Of a stretch of DNA of 64,000 bases, positions 31,548-42,544 are shown piece by piece; the stretch's first letter is position 1, and every line of letters starts with the position of its first letter. Both the position numbers and the translations under genes were made by a program. This DNA comes from Megamerina dolium. Taxonomy: Eukaryota > Arthropoda > Insecta > Diptera > Megamerinidae. Under the pieces are notes generated by a model. The model worked only from the letters and a program-made list of their open reading frames with translations. It ran no database searches and was not told where the DNA came from. The DNA is taken from NCBI GenBank assembly GCA_963854835.1, contig OY978525.1, positions 47,699,196 to 47,763,195 on the forward strand, written 5' to 3'.

Positions 31548-32527
31548 TTAGTAGCTGGTTGGGTAGCCTTTCCGTTTTAGGACTTCTTGCAATCGGTTTG
31601 GCATAGACCTGACTAACTTGGAAGTGTCCTCCGTTGGAATTTTGTGCAACTCATCTAAAATCACATTTTTAAGCATTTGCTTGGAGGTGATGGTGTGCTG
31701 CCTTATCCTACGCTCAAGCAAATCCCACAAATGTGTTTAATAGGATTAAGGTCAGTGGATTGTGGAGGGGTCTTGCATTGATGCGGGACATCATATAATA
31801 TCTAAAGCTTCACATTATGTGTAGTATGCATCGGGTCGTTATCCTGTAGAAAGTACCAGCCAGAACTCAGGGCGAGATTTTCCGCACTCTGCTTCAAATT
31901 TTCTTTTAAAATATTTAAATAAGCTCTCTGATCAATAATTGACTCAATGAACACCAAATTGCCGACTCCATTGGCAGTCATACATCCCCACACCATAATA
32001 CTACCTCCGCCATGTTTAACCGTGCCCACAAGATTGTGCGCATGAAGGGCTGTGCATGGTTTCCGCCACACAAGCTGACGGCCTTTAATACCAAACAGGC
32101 AAAACTTGCTCTCATCTCAGAATAGCACCTTCTCCCATAACTCTGGCGGCTTATATATATTGTTTCGCAAAAGAAATTCGTTTTTGTCGGCCACGATAGT
32201 TAGCTTTTTTTTTTAATTTTGGGCACGGTGTCGTTATGCATGGTTTTGTTAAACTGTTCCTTAACATTTTGAGCAGATTTAATTTGCGGTCAGTAGAGGA
32301 TTATCCTGAACAAGCCTCAAAACACATCTTTTTTCTCGTTGGGTCAGAATAGAAGGTCGTCCTGAATGGGGTTGCGACACGATGGCGCTTTCATTATTAT
32401 TAATGGAGACCCTCCATGTGGCGACCACCGGGCAACGTCTTTCTGGTACCCGCTGGGAGGCGGCTGAAGTGAGTGGCGAAAATCTCATCGGTTGGAGATT
32501 GTGCGTTGGGTTTGGGACCCACCACAT
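31548..32527 (-). pseudogene. Tc1-like transposase, inactive
   Basis: The N-terminal part (32279-32527 after the LINE junction) has SGRPSILTQREKRCVLRLVQ, the second helix-turn-helix. The core (31802-32071) has KHGGGSIMVWGCM and QDNDPMHT with the second catalytic Asp, followed by an in-frame TAG. At the third site the sequence reads STDLNPIKHI: Lys replaces the Glu of the DD34E triad, 34 residues after the Asp. The C-terminus (WDLLERRIRQHTI) is in another frame. It cannot be active. Confidence 0.85.
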
Positions 32528-34733
32528 AAAACCAATGAATGAAAAAAACAGATATGCCTCGGATAAGGCCTGCCGCTTTTGTTGATGACCCCCGCAAACG
32601 AAAAAAGGACAACGATTTACGGATACGCACCAGGAATGTAAGGCCCTTTTATAGGGAGGGTGACTTTATCCAGCTGGTTGATGTCCTCGAAAAATACAGA
32701 GCTGACATCCAGGAAATGCGATGGACAGGACAGGGCTGCTCCAAAAGAGCGTTCTGTGACATCTACTACAGTTGCCATGCTGAAAGGCACGAATTAGGAT
32801 GTGGATTTTTGGTCAGCAAGAGACTACGACATCTTGTCTCACAGTTCACGCCTGTGAACGAACGGCTGGCCACAAGCCGCATCAAGGCAAAATTTTTCAA
32901 CATCAGCCTTATATGTGCCCACGCTCCGACGGATGAGAAGGACAATGTGACCAAGGAGAGCTTCTTTCAGCGCCTCGAAGAAGCTTATGACCGCTGCCCC
33001 CGCCACGATATCAAAATCGTGCTTGGCGACTTTAATGCCAGGGTGGGCAAGGAAGGTACCTTTGGAAAATTCAGCCTCCACCAGAACACCTCCGATAACG
33101 GAATGCGGCTGATCGACTTCGCCGCAGCACGAAACATGGTAATTGGTGGTACCAGATTCCAGCATCTCGACATCCACAAAGCGACATGGCTGTCTACAGA
33201 TCAACGTACAAGAAACCAAATTGATCATGTGGTGATTGACGGAAGACAAGTTTCCAGTGTGATGGAAGCCTGCCTTGTTGCAGCTAAGGTGCGAACACGT
33301 TTATGTGTCGCAAATAATAAGAGAAGTCCCACACAGTGAAAGTTCGACGTCAGTAAGCTGCGATCACCAGAGGCAGCAGATGCATTTTCCACTCGACTAT
33401 CCGATCTGCTTATGCAGAACACTCCCCCACTTGATGATACATGCGCTCGGTGGACACATATATCACACTCCATGACTACTGCTGCCGAGGAGGTAATCGG
33501 TTACTACCGGCCTCTGAGGAATGAGTGGTATGATCAGGAATGTCGCGACGCTACCGCAGAGAAAGACGCCGCCTACAGAAAAACCCTGAGTGCAGGCGCA
33601 ACGAGAGCTGTTAAGGAGCGGTACATTGAGAAAAGCAGTGCAGAGAGTCGTCTTTTCAGACGCAAGAAAAAAAAACAAGAAAGACGCGAGTGTGAGGAGA
33701 TAGAGATGTGTACCGACAAGAATGAGACCCGAAAATTCTTCGAAAAGATCAAGCACCTGAGTGGCGGTTTAAATACCGGGAATCTGGTTACAGATGTCCA
33801 GAGTGTACTGAGCCTATGGCGGGAACACTTCTCCACGTTACTGAATGGCGATGCTACGAACAATTCCGCCAGTAGAGACTACAGACTATGACGAAGTTGA
33901 AACGGCCATTTTAAGGCTGAAGAACAACAAAGCTGCAGGTGCTGATGGCCTGCATGCCGAGTTGTTTAAGACCGGAGGCGATGAGCTGCTCACCCGCATG
34001 CACCAGCTCATAAGCAGAATATGGTCAGCCTGGTAAATCCACCATCGACCAGATTTTCACACTGCGCCAAATCCTGGAGAAGACCCAAGAAAAACAGATC
34101 GACACACACCACCTATTTGTTGATTATAAAGCCGCTTTTGACAGTCCGGTAAGGGATGACCTCTACGCAACAATGTCTGAGTTCGGTATTCCTGCAAAGC
34201 TCATTCGACTTTGTAGAATGACACTGCATAACTCCCGTTGAGCAGTGAAAAGTGTGAAGGTCCTCTCCGCATCGTTTAGTACCGAACGGGGTTTCAGACA
34301 AGGTGATTCGTTATCGTGCGACTTCTTCAATCTTATCATGGAGAAAATAATACGAGCTGCTGATCTACGACATAATGGCACTATCTTCAACAAAAGTGTC
34401 ATGCTGTTAGCATATGCCGACGATATTGACATAATCGGGATGAACACGCGAGCAGTCAGTGCAGCATTCTCAGAGTTGGAAAGAGAGTCGCGTCGGATGG
34501 GTCTCACGGTGAACAAGGGCAAGACGAAGCATCTAGTGTCAACAAACAAAGAGTCCGGGCGTCTTGGACAGCACGTCACTGTTGACAACTACGCTTTTGA
34601 AGTAGTAAGGGACTTTGTCTATCTTGGAACCAGCATTAACAGCAGTAATGACGTCAGCCTGGAGATATTGCGAAGGATCACTCTTGAAAACAGGTGCTAC
34701 TTTGGGCTAAGTAAGCAATTGAGAAGAATTTAA
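32404..34733 (+). mobile_element. RTE-like LINE copy 1, nested in the Tc1 element
   Basis: It starts near 32404, where Tc1 sequence stops, and ends near 34733, where Tc1 sequence resumes. Endonuclease and reverse transcriptase order and sequence match copy 2 at 49014-51537. A large internal deletion near 34030 removes the front of the RT (palm and fingers present in copy 2). Confidence 0.8.
32539..34733 (+). pseudogene. RTE-like endonuclease and reverse transcriptase
   Basis: The endonuclease (frame 32539-33339) shows ADIQEMRWTGQG, LICAHAPTDEKD and VLGDFNARVG, then NQIDHVVI, as in AP-type endonucleases of the RTE group. A linker (33412-33891) is basic and helical. RT fragments: NNKAAGADGLHAELFKTGG (33900s), then after the deletion HHLFVDYKAAFDSPV, RGFRQGDSLSCDFFN and YADDIDIIG (34245-34733). 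At least three frameshifts or deletions break the protein. Confidence 0.85.
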
Positions 34734-34828
34734 TACGTACCACGATACGTATTAAATATAGAACTTGAGAAAAAAAACTTTTGATGGCACGAGCAATCGA
34801 GGAAATGAGCGGGGAAGTCCCGTTGTCG

Positions 34829-35057
34829 TTTCTGTACGTAGACTTTTTCTGACCAATTAACAGGTGGTTTTGAATTCTTTTATTTCTCATAATTTTTCTG
34901 TACATTATAATTTAATGTATTTGGGCTTAGAGTAAACATAATACTCTAACTTTTAAATAAAAAATAATTTCTTTTGTGAAAAATTGTTTCCTTATTGGTA
35001 TTTAGTGCAGCGAAGAATTGTTTACTTCTTGTATGTACACTTTTTCTGCTAAGTGTA
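34829..35057. repeat. Right terminal inverted repeat of the Tc1 element
   Basis: Complement of the left arm; inner repeat GTACGTAGACTTTTTCTG near 34835 and outer repeat GTATGTACACTTTTTCTG near 35032. Confidence 0.85.
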
Positions 35058-35059
35058 TA

Positions 35060-35647
35060 TGCCCAAAATGCCTAAAAAATTTTAAATATTTATGTTTAGA
35101 AATTCATATTTATTAAACTTGTTTTAAAAAGGCATATATAAGGTAAGGCATACAAGTACATGGAATCTAATTCACAAATTGTTTCACATAGAAATTTCCA
35201 AAAATGAATTTGTCCATTTGTCTTACCGGCAGGAAATCGCTGAACATATAGCTTTGAGGAATGTTTATGTTTGCTTCTTCTTATGATATGAATGAAAAAT
35301 TTTCTAAGAATAATAAAGTCTTTCAAACAAAAAATACTTACTTGCATTTGATGAAATTCTCTAGGCTGTATTAATAGTTTGCCAAACGAAATTGTAATGG
35401 CGGGTCAATGGCAACCTGTAGTATTATCTTTCTCACGTAGAATAAAGTCGAAGCTCCAAGGCTTTCGAAGTCGTTCAGGCTTTTCAGTATTATCAGGCTA
35501 TTCAGGCGAGTAACTCCACATAAAACTTTTCTTACTGAATCCAACTTTAAACCGCTTCTGCTGACTCAAGGCTTAATTGATTTTTTGGATACATTAGAAA
35601 TTACTCTACTCAATAGTAGCATCTAGTTCTATACCATTAAAACTATA
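35060..35647. other. Unassigned AT-rich spacer
   Basis: No gene or repeat recognised. It ends with GTCGT (35648-35652), the left target duplication of BEL-C. Confidence 0.5.
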
Positions 35648-35652
35648 GTCGT

Positions 35653-36034
35653 TGTGGGATTGTGATAGGGTTGCCAGTGGGTCACGTATCGGTTGACTTC
35701 TTGCCACTGTTCGTTGCTGTTGTCGTTAGTGATGTTGACACGCTGGGTCTGTATGGGAGCAAGACCACGTAACGTAATATAAAAAAAAAATATATATATA
35801 TAAAAATATACAAATGTAAGAAATTCGCGCACTGTATCTGGTATAGAGGTAATTTTGTGAATAATTAAAAATAATAGAAAATGAAAAGTATAAGGAATCC
35901 AGGAGAAGACAAATAGGGAGAGAGAGAAAAAGCTACAAATAGAAAAAATATAACATATCAAATTGGGGGGTTGCCAACCCAATGGAAATGATAATTTAAA
36001 GTTAATAAGTGACATTTCTGTTTTGGCGTAGACA
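35653..36034 (-). repeat. 3' LTR of BEL-C
   Basis: 382 bp, ending TGTCTACGCC on the minus-strand start side and CCCACA at the other. It aligns with both halves of the split 5' LTR but lacks about 170 bases around the LINE insertion point. Confidence 0.9.
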
Positions 36035-36420
36035 TTCCGTCCCCCTTGCGGGAATACTGCAAAAGAGACGCAAAGGAGTAATTTAAAATTAAAAGTTTAT
36101 GAAAAAAAATTAAATTTATTAAAATTATACTAAAAATATCAATTCAAAATTACAAAGACTGTAACGTATATAAAAAAAGAGAAATAATATGAAATCAATT
36201 CAAAATTATAGGGATAGAATAGCAGTTACAAAAAAAAAAAATATATAAAATAATATAAAATAAATTCAAAATTAAAAAGAGAAAAATTACAAAATAAAGA
36301 GAAATAATATAAAATATATTCATAATAATAAAAAAAGAGAGAAAAATTACAAAATAATGAGAAGTTGTAACATAAGTATTTAAATGTAACGAATATTTGT
36401 GTAAAACTTAGTACTAACAT
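36035..36420 (-). other. BEL-C polypurine tract and A-rich repetitive segment
   Basis: The polypurine tract (minus strand GCAAGGGGGACGGAA) abuts the LTR. Beyond it, 36110-36360 holds loosely repeated A-rich units containing AGAGAAATAATAT and AGAGAAAAATTACAAAATAA. No coding sequence. Confidence 0.6.
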
Positions 36421-37400
36421 GCAACCCTGAAGATGATATCCACTAATGGAATGTAAAACAAAACATTTCTGAAGTTGAGGTCCACAAAGTTATTGTTTGA
36501 ACTTGAAACAAAAGCTTTGCGGTAGCAACTATAAAAGGACGAAATTTCGTGTGATCGCCTTCATTTGCGATTGATCTTCACTCGAGAGGTAAGTCTGGTG
36601 TAAGTAGTCGTGGGTATAAAGATATAAATTAAAATGTTTTGAATATTATAGATGTATAATAATAATCTGCTAGTACAGATTGCGCATCCATTCCGGTGGT
36701 GGTAACAAGGAAGTGACGGATGATGGTCCGAAAAAATTCCGGGACATACTGCCCAACAACGCACCCGGCGACAGCATCGGGTAAATGGGAAGAATAGGGG
36801 GCATCATCAGCGCGATGGCAAAAGGCACCACAGATGCAGAAGGTTTGGTTTGAATGAAGGCGCAGTTGTTAGTGGGTGGAAGAGGGAGATTAGGCGCTGG
36901 GGTACATCGGCACAGCTGTGACGTTGTAATTTCAGTAATGCCCGGTCGGCGCTTTCTTGATGATTTTGGGGTCTTCTTTGGACGCTGCTGCAATCTTTCG
37001 TGAAGTAGGTGTGGATGCCGAACACAATTGGCATCGCAATACACTTGTGCATCGTCGTGCACAACACACGACGCGCACACACACGTAGTGGGTAATCCTA
37101 ATCACATATATGGCAATCGGAACGTCTTTGTGCTTCAGCTCTGTCTCGATATTCAGGAGGAGGACGGACAGGACTGTGTCGTTTTGGGGTTTTAGATTTT
37201 GGCGCTATGGAAACTGGAACAAAAAAAACGGGATAAGAATCATGTTAGAGGAGTATTTTAGGGAGTGGACATAGGAAGAGCGACAGGCTTTACTATTGGC
37301 CTAGTTACAATTCCTTTGGCGAATATCGGCAACATGTACATGGGAATCGGGACCAAGATATGTTTTTTATATTCATCCACTCGTTCGGAGGTAAGTGCTC
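36421..37400 (-). pseudogene. Cys-rich and Pro-rich coding remnant in the 3' part of BEL-C
   Basis: A minus-strand frame of 136 codons (36670-37080) begins with Cys/His-containing sequence (ASCVVHDDAQVYCDANC, RHPHLLHERL) and continues basic and Pro-rich. A neighbouring frame reads PLRVCARRV. This resembles a BEL-type zinc-knuckle region, but it sits after pol rather than in gag. It may be a second element's fragment or an extra 3' frame. Identification is tentative. Confidence 0.3.
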
Positions 37401-38546
37401 TTTACGTTTACTAAATCAGCCATGCGAATATCATTATTTTGGGACTGCCATTTAGTGCGTTTGTGGAGTTCTTTATGGTACTTCTCCGTAGTTAGAAGGA
37501 TTGGAGAAGAAGAGGCTTTGCCATCTGTTAACCACACTTAAGGGTTGGTCTGAGACATCGGGCTCGGCCGGTGCTAATAAAGCCGATCCGTTCAAAAAAT
37601 TATCCGGTGTAAGGGGGGATAAGTCAGCATATTCATGGGTAAAATGTCGCATTTGGCACAACACAATGAGTTTATTGTGGGTGAAAGCTATCTCTTTAGA
37701 TGAGGGAGAGAAACCAGTATTGGCTTCGTTTAGACAGTTGACAATTGTTATAAAATCACAATATATATGAGATCAGGTAAATTGCATGTGGGAGAGCGGA
37801 AAACCGATCTAAAATATAATCGTTTTCAACTGATCTAACGAAATGCCATTTTATTAGCTCCGCATTTTATCTGCTCCGCATAGTTCCAGGCGAGGAAGCG
37901 GTTGTGTTTTCACGGGAGCAACACGTGATTTTGCCGCCAACAAATGGGTGTAAATATCACCCGTGGGATATTCCATACTCACATACACTGCTACTGTGTA
38001 AGCTTTCTCAGAAGCATCGCAAAAACAGTGAAATTGCACACTGCAGTCTGGGGAAAATTGCACAGAACGGGGGATGCGTATGGCGGTCCGATTTGGATAA
38101 TCTGACAAAAATTGCTGCCACTCATGAAGTGTTAAAAGCATAATCGCTTCATCTCAGTCAGTCTTGGGTGCCAACCATCTGGCCGGGTCAAATAATTTGG
38201 CAATCATAGATAAAACCTCCCGTTTCGTAAAGAATATCTTATTTGTGAGGGGAATTGAGGGAAAAAAGCAGTCAGAGCCGTCATTCCATTGCAGCCCTAG
38301 GGTTTTAACTGTGCTCTTATCGGAAATATTTAAGAACTCAGAATCCAATACGTGATTTGAGGGAATGTTTCCCAGAACGTCTTGATGGTTTGGCGTTCGC
38401 TTCCCTAAGGAGAATTCATCTAATTGCAGTGTCGAATTCAGATGATTTTGTGCCATGATAGCTTCGGTCAGCATATGAGCTCCAGCAACTACGACATCTA
38501 CGTACATTGAATATTTAAAAATATCGGAAGCGAGCGGGTTCCCCAT
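37401..38546 (-). pseudogene. BEL-C pol: RT end, RNase H and pol C-terminal domain
   Basis: Three minus-strand frames carry pol fragments in order. 38154-38546: RT with MYVDVVVAGAH (catalytic YVDD changed to YVDV) and AKLFDPARWLAP. 37854-38141: RNase H with FHCFCDASEKAYTVAVYVS and SRVAPVKTQPLPRLELCG. 37473-37664: C-terminal domain with LTPDNFLNGSALLAPAEP, like DUF5641 of BEL/Pao. Between the last two, the integrase is deleted. Frameshifts and the lost catalytic Asp make it non-functional. Confidence 0.8.
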
Positions 38547-38572
38547 TTCATTCTCGTTGCAAAAGGGTTCTT

Positions 38573-39060
38573 ATGGCCAAGTATGGAGCACAGTTCACTC
38601 CGAAGGTGACAGTTTGCAGTTCAAACATCTGCAAGCTCTTCATCTACGGATTCTCGAAAATAGATTCGTTGGTAGGGGGTGTGCTTGGGCTGCAGCAGAA
38701 TCTGCCGGTACATTTTCTCAATATCAGCGTTAAAAACGAAACGATAAAAGCTCCATCTGAGAATCAGAACCATCAAATCTGATTGAAGTATGGGACCAGT
38801 ACATAATACGTCATTAAGACTTTTGCCACTAGAAGTACGGCTAGAGGCATTGAAAACCACACGAAGTTTCGTGGTGGTACGGTCGGGCTTTACCACCGCA
38901 AGATGAGGAAGATAATATGACAAGGAGGGACCTAAGCTATTATAAGCGATCCTCTTCATGTGCCCAAGATCGAGATATTCGGCAATAACTCGCTCATATT
39001 CGATCTTACGTTGGGGGTTCTTAAGTAACCGCATTTAGTTACCAAACAACTAAGCTCGCG
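38573..39060 (-). pseudogene. BEL-C reverse transcriptase, N-terminal part
   Basis: Minus-strand frame 38621-39034 has YYLPHLAVVKPDRTTTKLR, RVVFNASSRTSSGKSLND and NADIEKMYRQILL with the first catalytic Asp. It continues into the next RT frame at 38546 after a frameshift. Confidence 0.8.
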
Positions 39061-39800
39061 CCGAATTGCGAGTCTCATAATAACAACTCCTCGGGAAATT
39101 GCCTTTGAAGGGCAAGGACACATAAATACATCCATCTTTATAACGGAATATGGATTTCTGATAATATGTTTCATAGTATAAGTCTTCGGCTGACTTGGCA
39201 GTAGTTTTTGGGAGTTCTTTGATCGCTCAGAAACCGGAAATTTGACGATCGAGACTAATTTCATCATAGAATGACAAAACTGACCAGTGTGCTTGTGTGT
39301 TCGCATAACGACCAGCTGAAAACTGTATTTTGGGCAATCAGGATACCAAGGATGCCCTTGCGAATACCATCTTGTAGTATGGATTGGTAGATGTCTCCAC
39401 CTAAGACCTGATCTACTGGGGAACTTTTACGTAGATATTCATCTGCTAACCGTAAGCCTGCAAGTTCCTTACAAAAAGGCAATTTTCCTGTGAGTTTGGT
39501 TAACACAAAGGCATCCACTTTAATCGTTACTCTGTGGTCAACTGGGGATCTAATGTTCAACGAACACATTTTCGACGTATGCGCTGTAACGACCTCGTTT
39601 AGACCCGTAACCGTCGTCCGTACATCGCAAATAGGGAGACGCAACATATTTCGCAGTCGCTCAGACATAAACGTAGCTTCCGAACTGGAATCGATGAGCG
39701 CTCGAGCTGTAAAGGAGATGTTGTTGTGTCGAATGTGTACCAGTGCTGTTCCCAGTAGCACTGCATGGTTTTGTGTTGGGTGGCTTGTAGAACCCAAAGC
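39061..39800 (-). pseudogene. BEL-C protease
   Basis: Frame 39264-39797 carries TARALIDSSSEATFMSERLR and VDQVLGGDIYQSILQDG, then LIAQNTVFSW, the BEL A17-type protease signature. The usual DSG reads DSS. The frame breaks near 39300. Confidence 0.75.
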
Positions 39801-40832
39801 CGTTTCGTGTATTTCCTGTATAGCAGGTTGTAGTTAGGGTTAAAACGAACTATGAGCTTGTTCGCTGACTTTGTAGTGGGAGTAACGACAGGGGTTGCAT
39901 CGCGAGTCAAGGGATTCGACCGACCTCTGAAGCAATGCATGATGCCTCTTTTTACATGATGAGCAAGTAAATGGGCTCTTATAATTACTATAATCGTGGG
40001 AATTGTCAAAACAATTAGTACAGAGCTTGTGCCTTTTGAGGATATTATAACGTTCTTCTATTGACAACTTTAAGAAATCGGGACATGAGCGAAGCGGATG
40101 TGCCTTTCTGCATAGTGGGCAATCGCGAGTTACAACGTTGTTGTGATAAATGCCGACCTTCTTTGAAGCCGTTGGAGGAATGTACTATCGCCTGGTGGGG
40201 GTCGAACCGACTGGTTGGCTAAATGGCCAATTCTGTGGCGGCTGAGTTGCCGAGTACCACTTTTGGTATCGGAGACCGATTGCATGGTCTGATACCGCTC
40301 TGTTAAGAAAGCGTCGAATTCACTCCACTTTGGAAGTGACTTCGATGTAGAGTAGATTGAATGATATTATGTGCTTCGCTTCGGGTTTTCTATAGCAAGT
40401 GGTATAATTTTTCCACTGGCGACAGCCGGGGGTTATTGCAATGGCACATAATCGCCTGAGAAACATGTAGGGAAAGGCATGCTCATTATTATAAATCGGG
40501 GAATTATGAGTAGTTGGAGTATGAGCAGCGATCGGAGAAGGCACTATAACGGTCAGGTCATGTAGATGGGAGTTAATGCTAGAGAGGCACCGAGTATAGG
40601 CCACCTGGCACTCTCGGTATGCTTCCTTTACCTCTTCGATTCCATCTGCTTCTTCCTCCGCAGAAATAATCGATTCCCACGTTTTTCTGCAATTATTCCA
40701 CAGCGTCTCGAATTCCTTTTTCTGGCGAGAAAGCGAGAAAGTGCTGTGGGTATAAGCACTAAGAATTTGGAAATACGTATAAATAATTTGAATTTCTCCC
40801 GCAAATGCTTTAAAACGTTTGACGTTAGACAT
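39801..40832 (-). pseudogene. BEL-C gag
   Basis: The N-terminal frame starts at ATG 40832 (MSNVKRFKAFAGEIQI) and matches BEL-B Gag, including VKEAYREC and INSHLHDL. The central part (40067-40320) is frameshifted. Frame 39840-40067 provides zinc-knuckle-like clusters (LCTNCFDNSHDYSN, SSCKKRHHALL). Sequence identity with BEL-B in this region is high enough to call one family. Confidence 0.8.
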
Positions 40833-41653
40833 CTTCTGATTATTCGGGATGAATTTCGGTTGAAATCAGTACGCACGCTTTAATACAATTCAAAATCGCA
40901 TTAAACTTGAGTGTCAAGCGATAATATGAATTCCGTAACAATTACTTTCTTTTTCTTTTTTCAAAATTCGTTTTGAGAAAAATTTAAGGAACCAGCAGGC
41001 CTTTTTTCCTTATCGGGGTTGTTTTACCTAGTATGTTGCCTTTTATGTATATTGTTGAATATAATGTGGAGTATATAGGGAGAAAAAGAACAACCGAAAA
41101 TAAAGAAATCACACGGTAGCGTTGTTTGTGTATACTCCGAATATCGAAATGTGTTATTTATATTAGTAAGGGGTTTTGTTATTGCCAATTACGTACATAT
41201 AAATGGCATATACAAAAAACTTGCGAAAATTCTATTTCAAATAACACAAGGGTGGAACGAGAAGAAGCGCAGCAATAAGAACAATTGCTGTATTAAAGAA
41301 CAAGGTATCTTTGTTGTACGTACGTATGTATTTAATATAGCCTTGTGGAGCAACAATAAAACGAAACCCAATTTTATATACATATGGGATCAACAGCCTT
41401 TTATATATATGCTTTTATATGAAAAATTGTATATTTTATGCAAATTGGGAGGGAATGAAAAAATTGGCGGGAAGTGTATTTGCCCTGATATTTGAAATTA
41501 AATACACATATATGTTTCAATATAATATTTTGAATTTTATTTTCGCTATTAGATATTAGAATTTTTTGCAAACAAACGAATATCACATACCTGGGTGGCA
41601 AGACTCTAGCTTACCGAACGTTGCGAGCCGATCCGGCTCGAAGGACCAAAAAA
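40833..41653 (-). other. BEL-C leader and tRNA-Tyr-type primer site
   Basis: About 800 bases between gag and the LTR, no coding sequence supported. The primer site at 41634-41652 (minus strand TTGGTCCTTCGAGCCGGAT) equals that of BEL-B. Confidence 0.65.
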
Positions 41654-42121
41654 TGTGGGATTGCGATGGGGTTGTCGGTGGGTCACTTATCGGTTGACTT
41701 CTTGCTACTGTTCGTTTGCTGTTGTCGTTAGTGATGTTGACACGTTGGGTCTGTATGGGAACAAGACGACGTAACGATATTGTATGCCACTGATTTTAAT
41801 TGTTACACACACACACTTTTTGTTTTGTTAAATATAGTAATTTAACTTTTATTGTCAGTCTCGTGCTATCCCTCGACCCGCGAACAATTGTTTACGACCG
41901 AGTGATTAAGAGGATTCTACTGATATCAAAAAATTATCAAATAAGCCAAAAAAAAAAATCATAATTATATTTATAATAATAAATAAAGAACAAAACAAAA
42001 TCAAGCAATAAAAGATCTGATCTGTTTTCTCTGCAGTAAAAAATAATAATAATAATAAAAGTGATAACTATAATTAATAAAGTCTAATAATACATTCACC
42101 ACCGAATTTCCTACACCAATA

Positions 42122-42421
42122 TTGTCACATAATAAAACTGCCACTGTTCAACCCGGCATATCTAACCGCTCTCAGATCTCATACAGTGACGTCAACGTCA
42201 GCGACGAAGGAGAAAGAACATTAAGCTCTGCCGGATATAATTTAAGATCGCAAGCAAAGACCACCAAAATGAATATCCTTCCTTTAAATACACCAAAAAG
42301 ACTTGAATCTCAATTAAAAGCTCTGAATACAAAATGCAACAATAATAAGATAAAGAAACCGTCCGATATTAACCAAAAATCGATTCCAGATGATTCTATG
42401 CTTCTTGACGACGAGCTATAG
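42122..42421 (+). pseudogene. Possible ORF1 remnant of the I-type LINE
   Basis: A 99-codon Asn/Ser-rich frame in the position of ORF1. It lacks zinc knuckles or RNA-recognition motifs; it may be a shortened ORF1 or chance. AT-rich non-coding sequence follows to 42544. Confidence 0.35.
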
Positions 42422-42544
42422 ATTTACCATATATTGTTATATATATACATATAACATATTACAATATATTTATATTTACATTATATTTACATTGTTTATT
42501 TATTTATATAGTATTATTATACATTTATCGTACCAATAGCAGCA

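Larger units (their letters stand above)
31273..35057 (-). mobile_element. Tc1-like transposon with long IR/DR termini, split by a LINE
   Basis: Terminal inverted repeats of about 230 bp (31273-31505 and 34829-35057) are flanked by TA at 31271-31272 and 35058-35059. Each arm has an outer and an inner copy of CAGAAAAAGTsTACGTACAA in direct orientation, the IR/DR arrangement of Minos- and Sleeping-Beauty-type elements. The transposase lies on the minus strand and is degenerate. An RTE-like LINE occupies 32404-34733; without it the element is about 1.45 kb. Confidence 0.9.

Noticed and set aside
32539..33339. Host gene resembling craniofacial development protein 2
   Set aside because: Such annotations usually reflect RTE endonucleases; the sequence is repeated at 49-51.5 kb and is followed by RT motifs.
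39264..39797. Independent aspartic protease gene of the host
   Set aside because: Position and motifs match BEL-C pol, and the Gly of DSG is lost.
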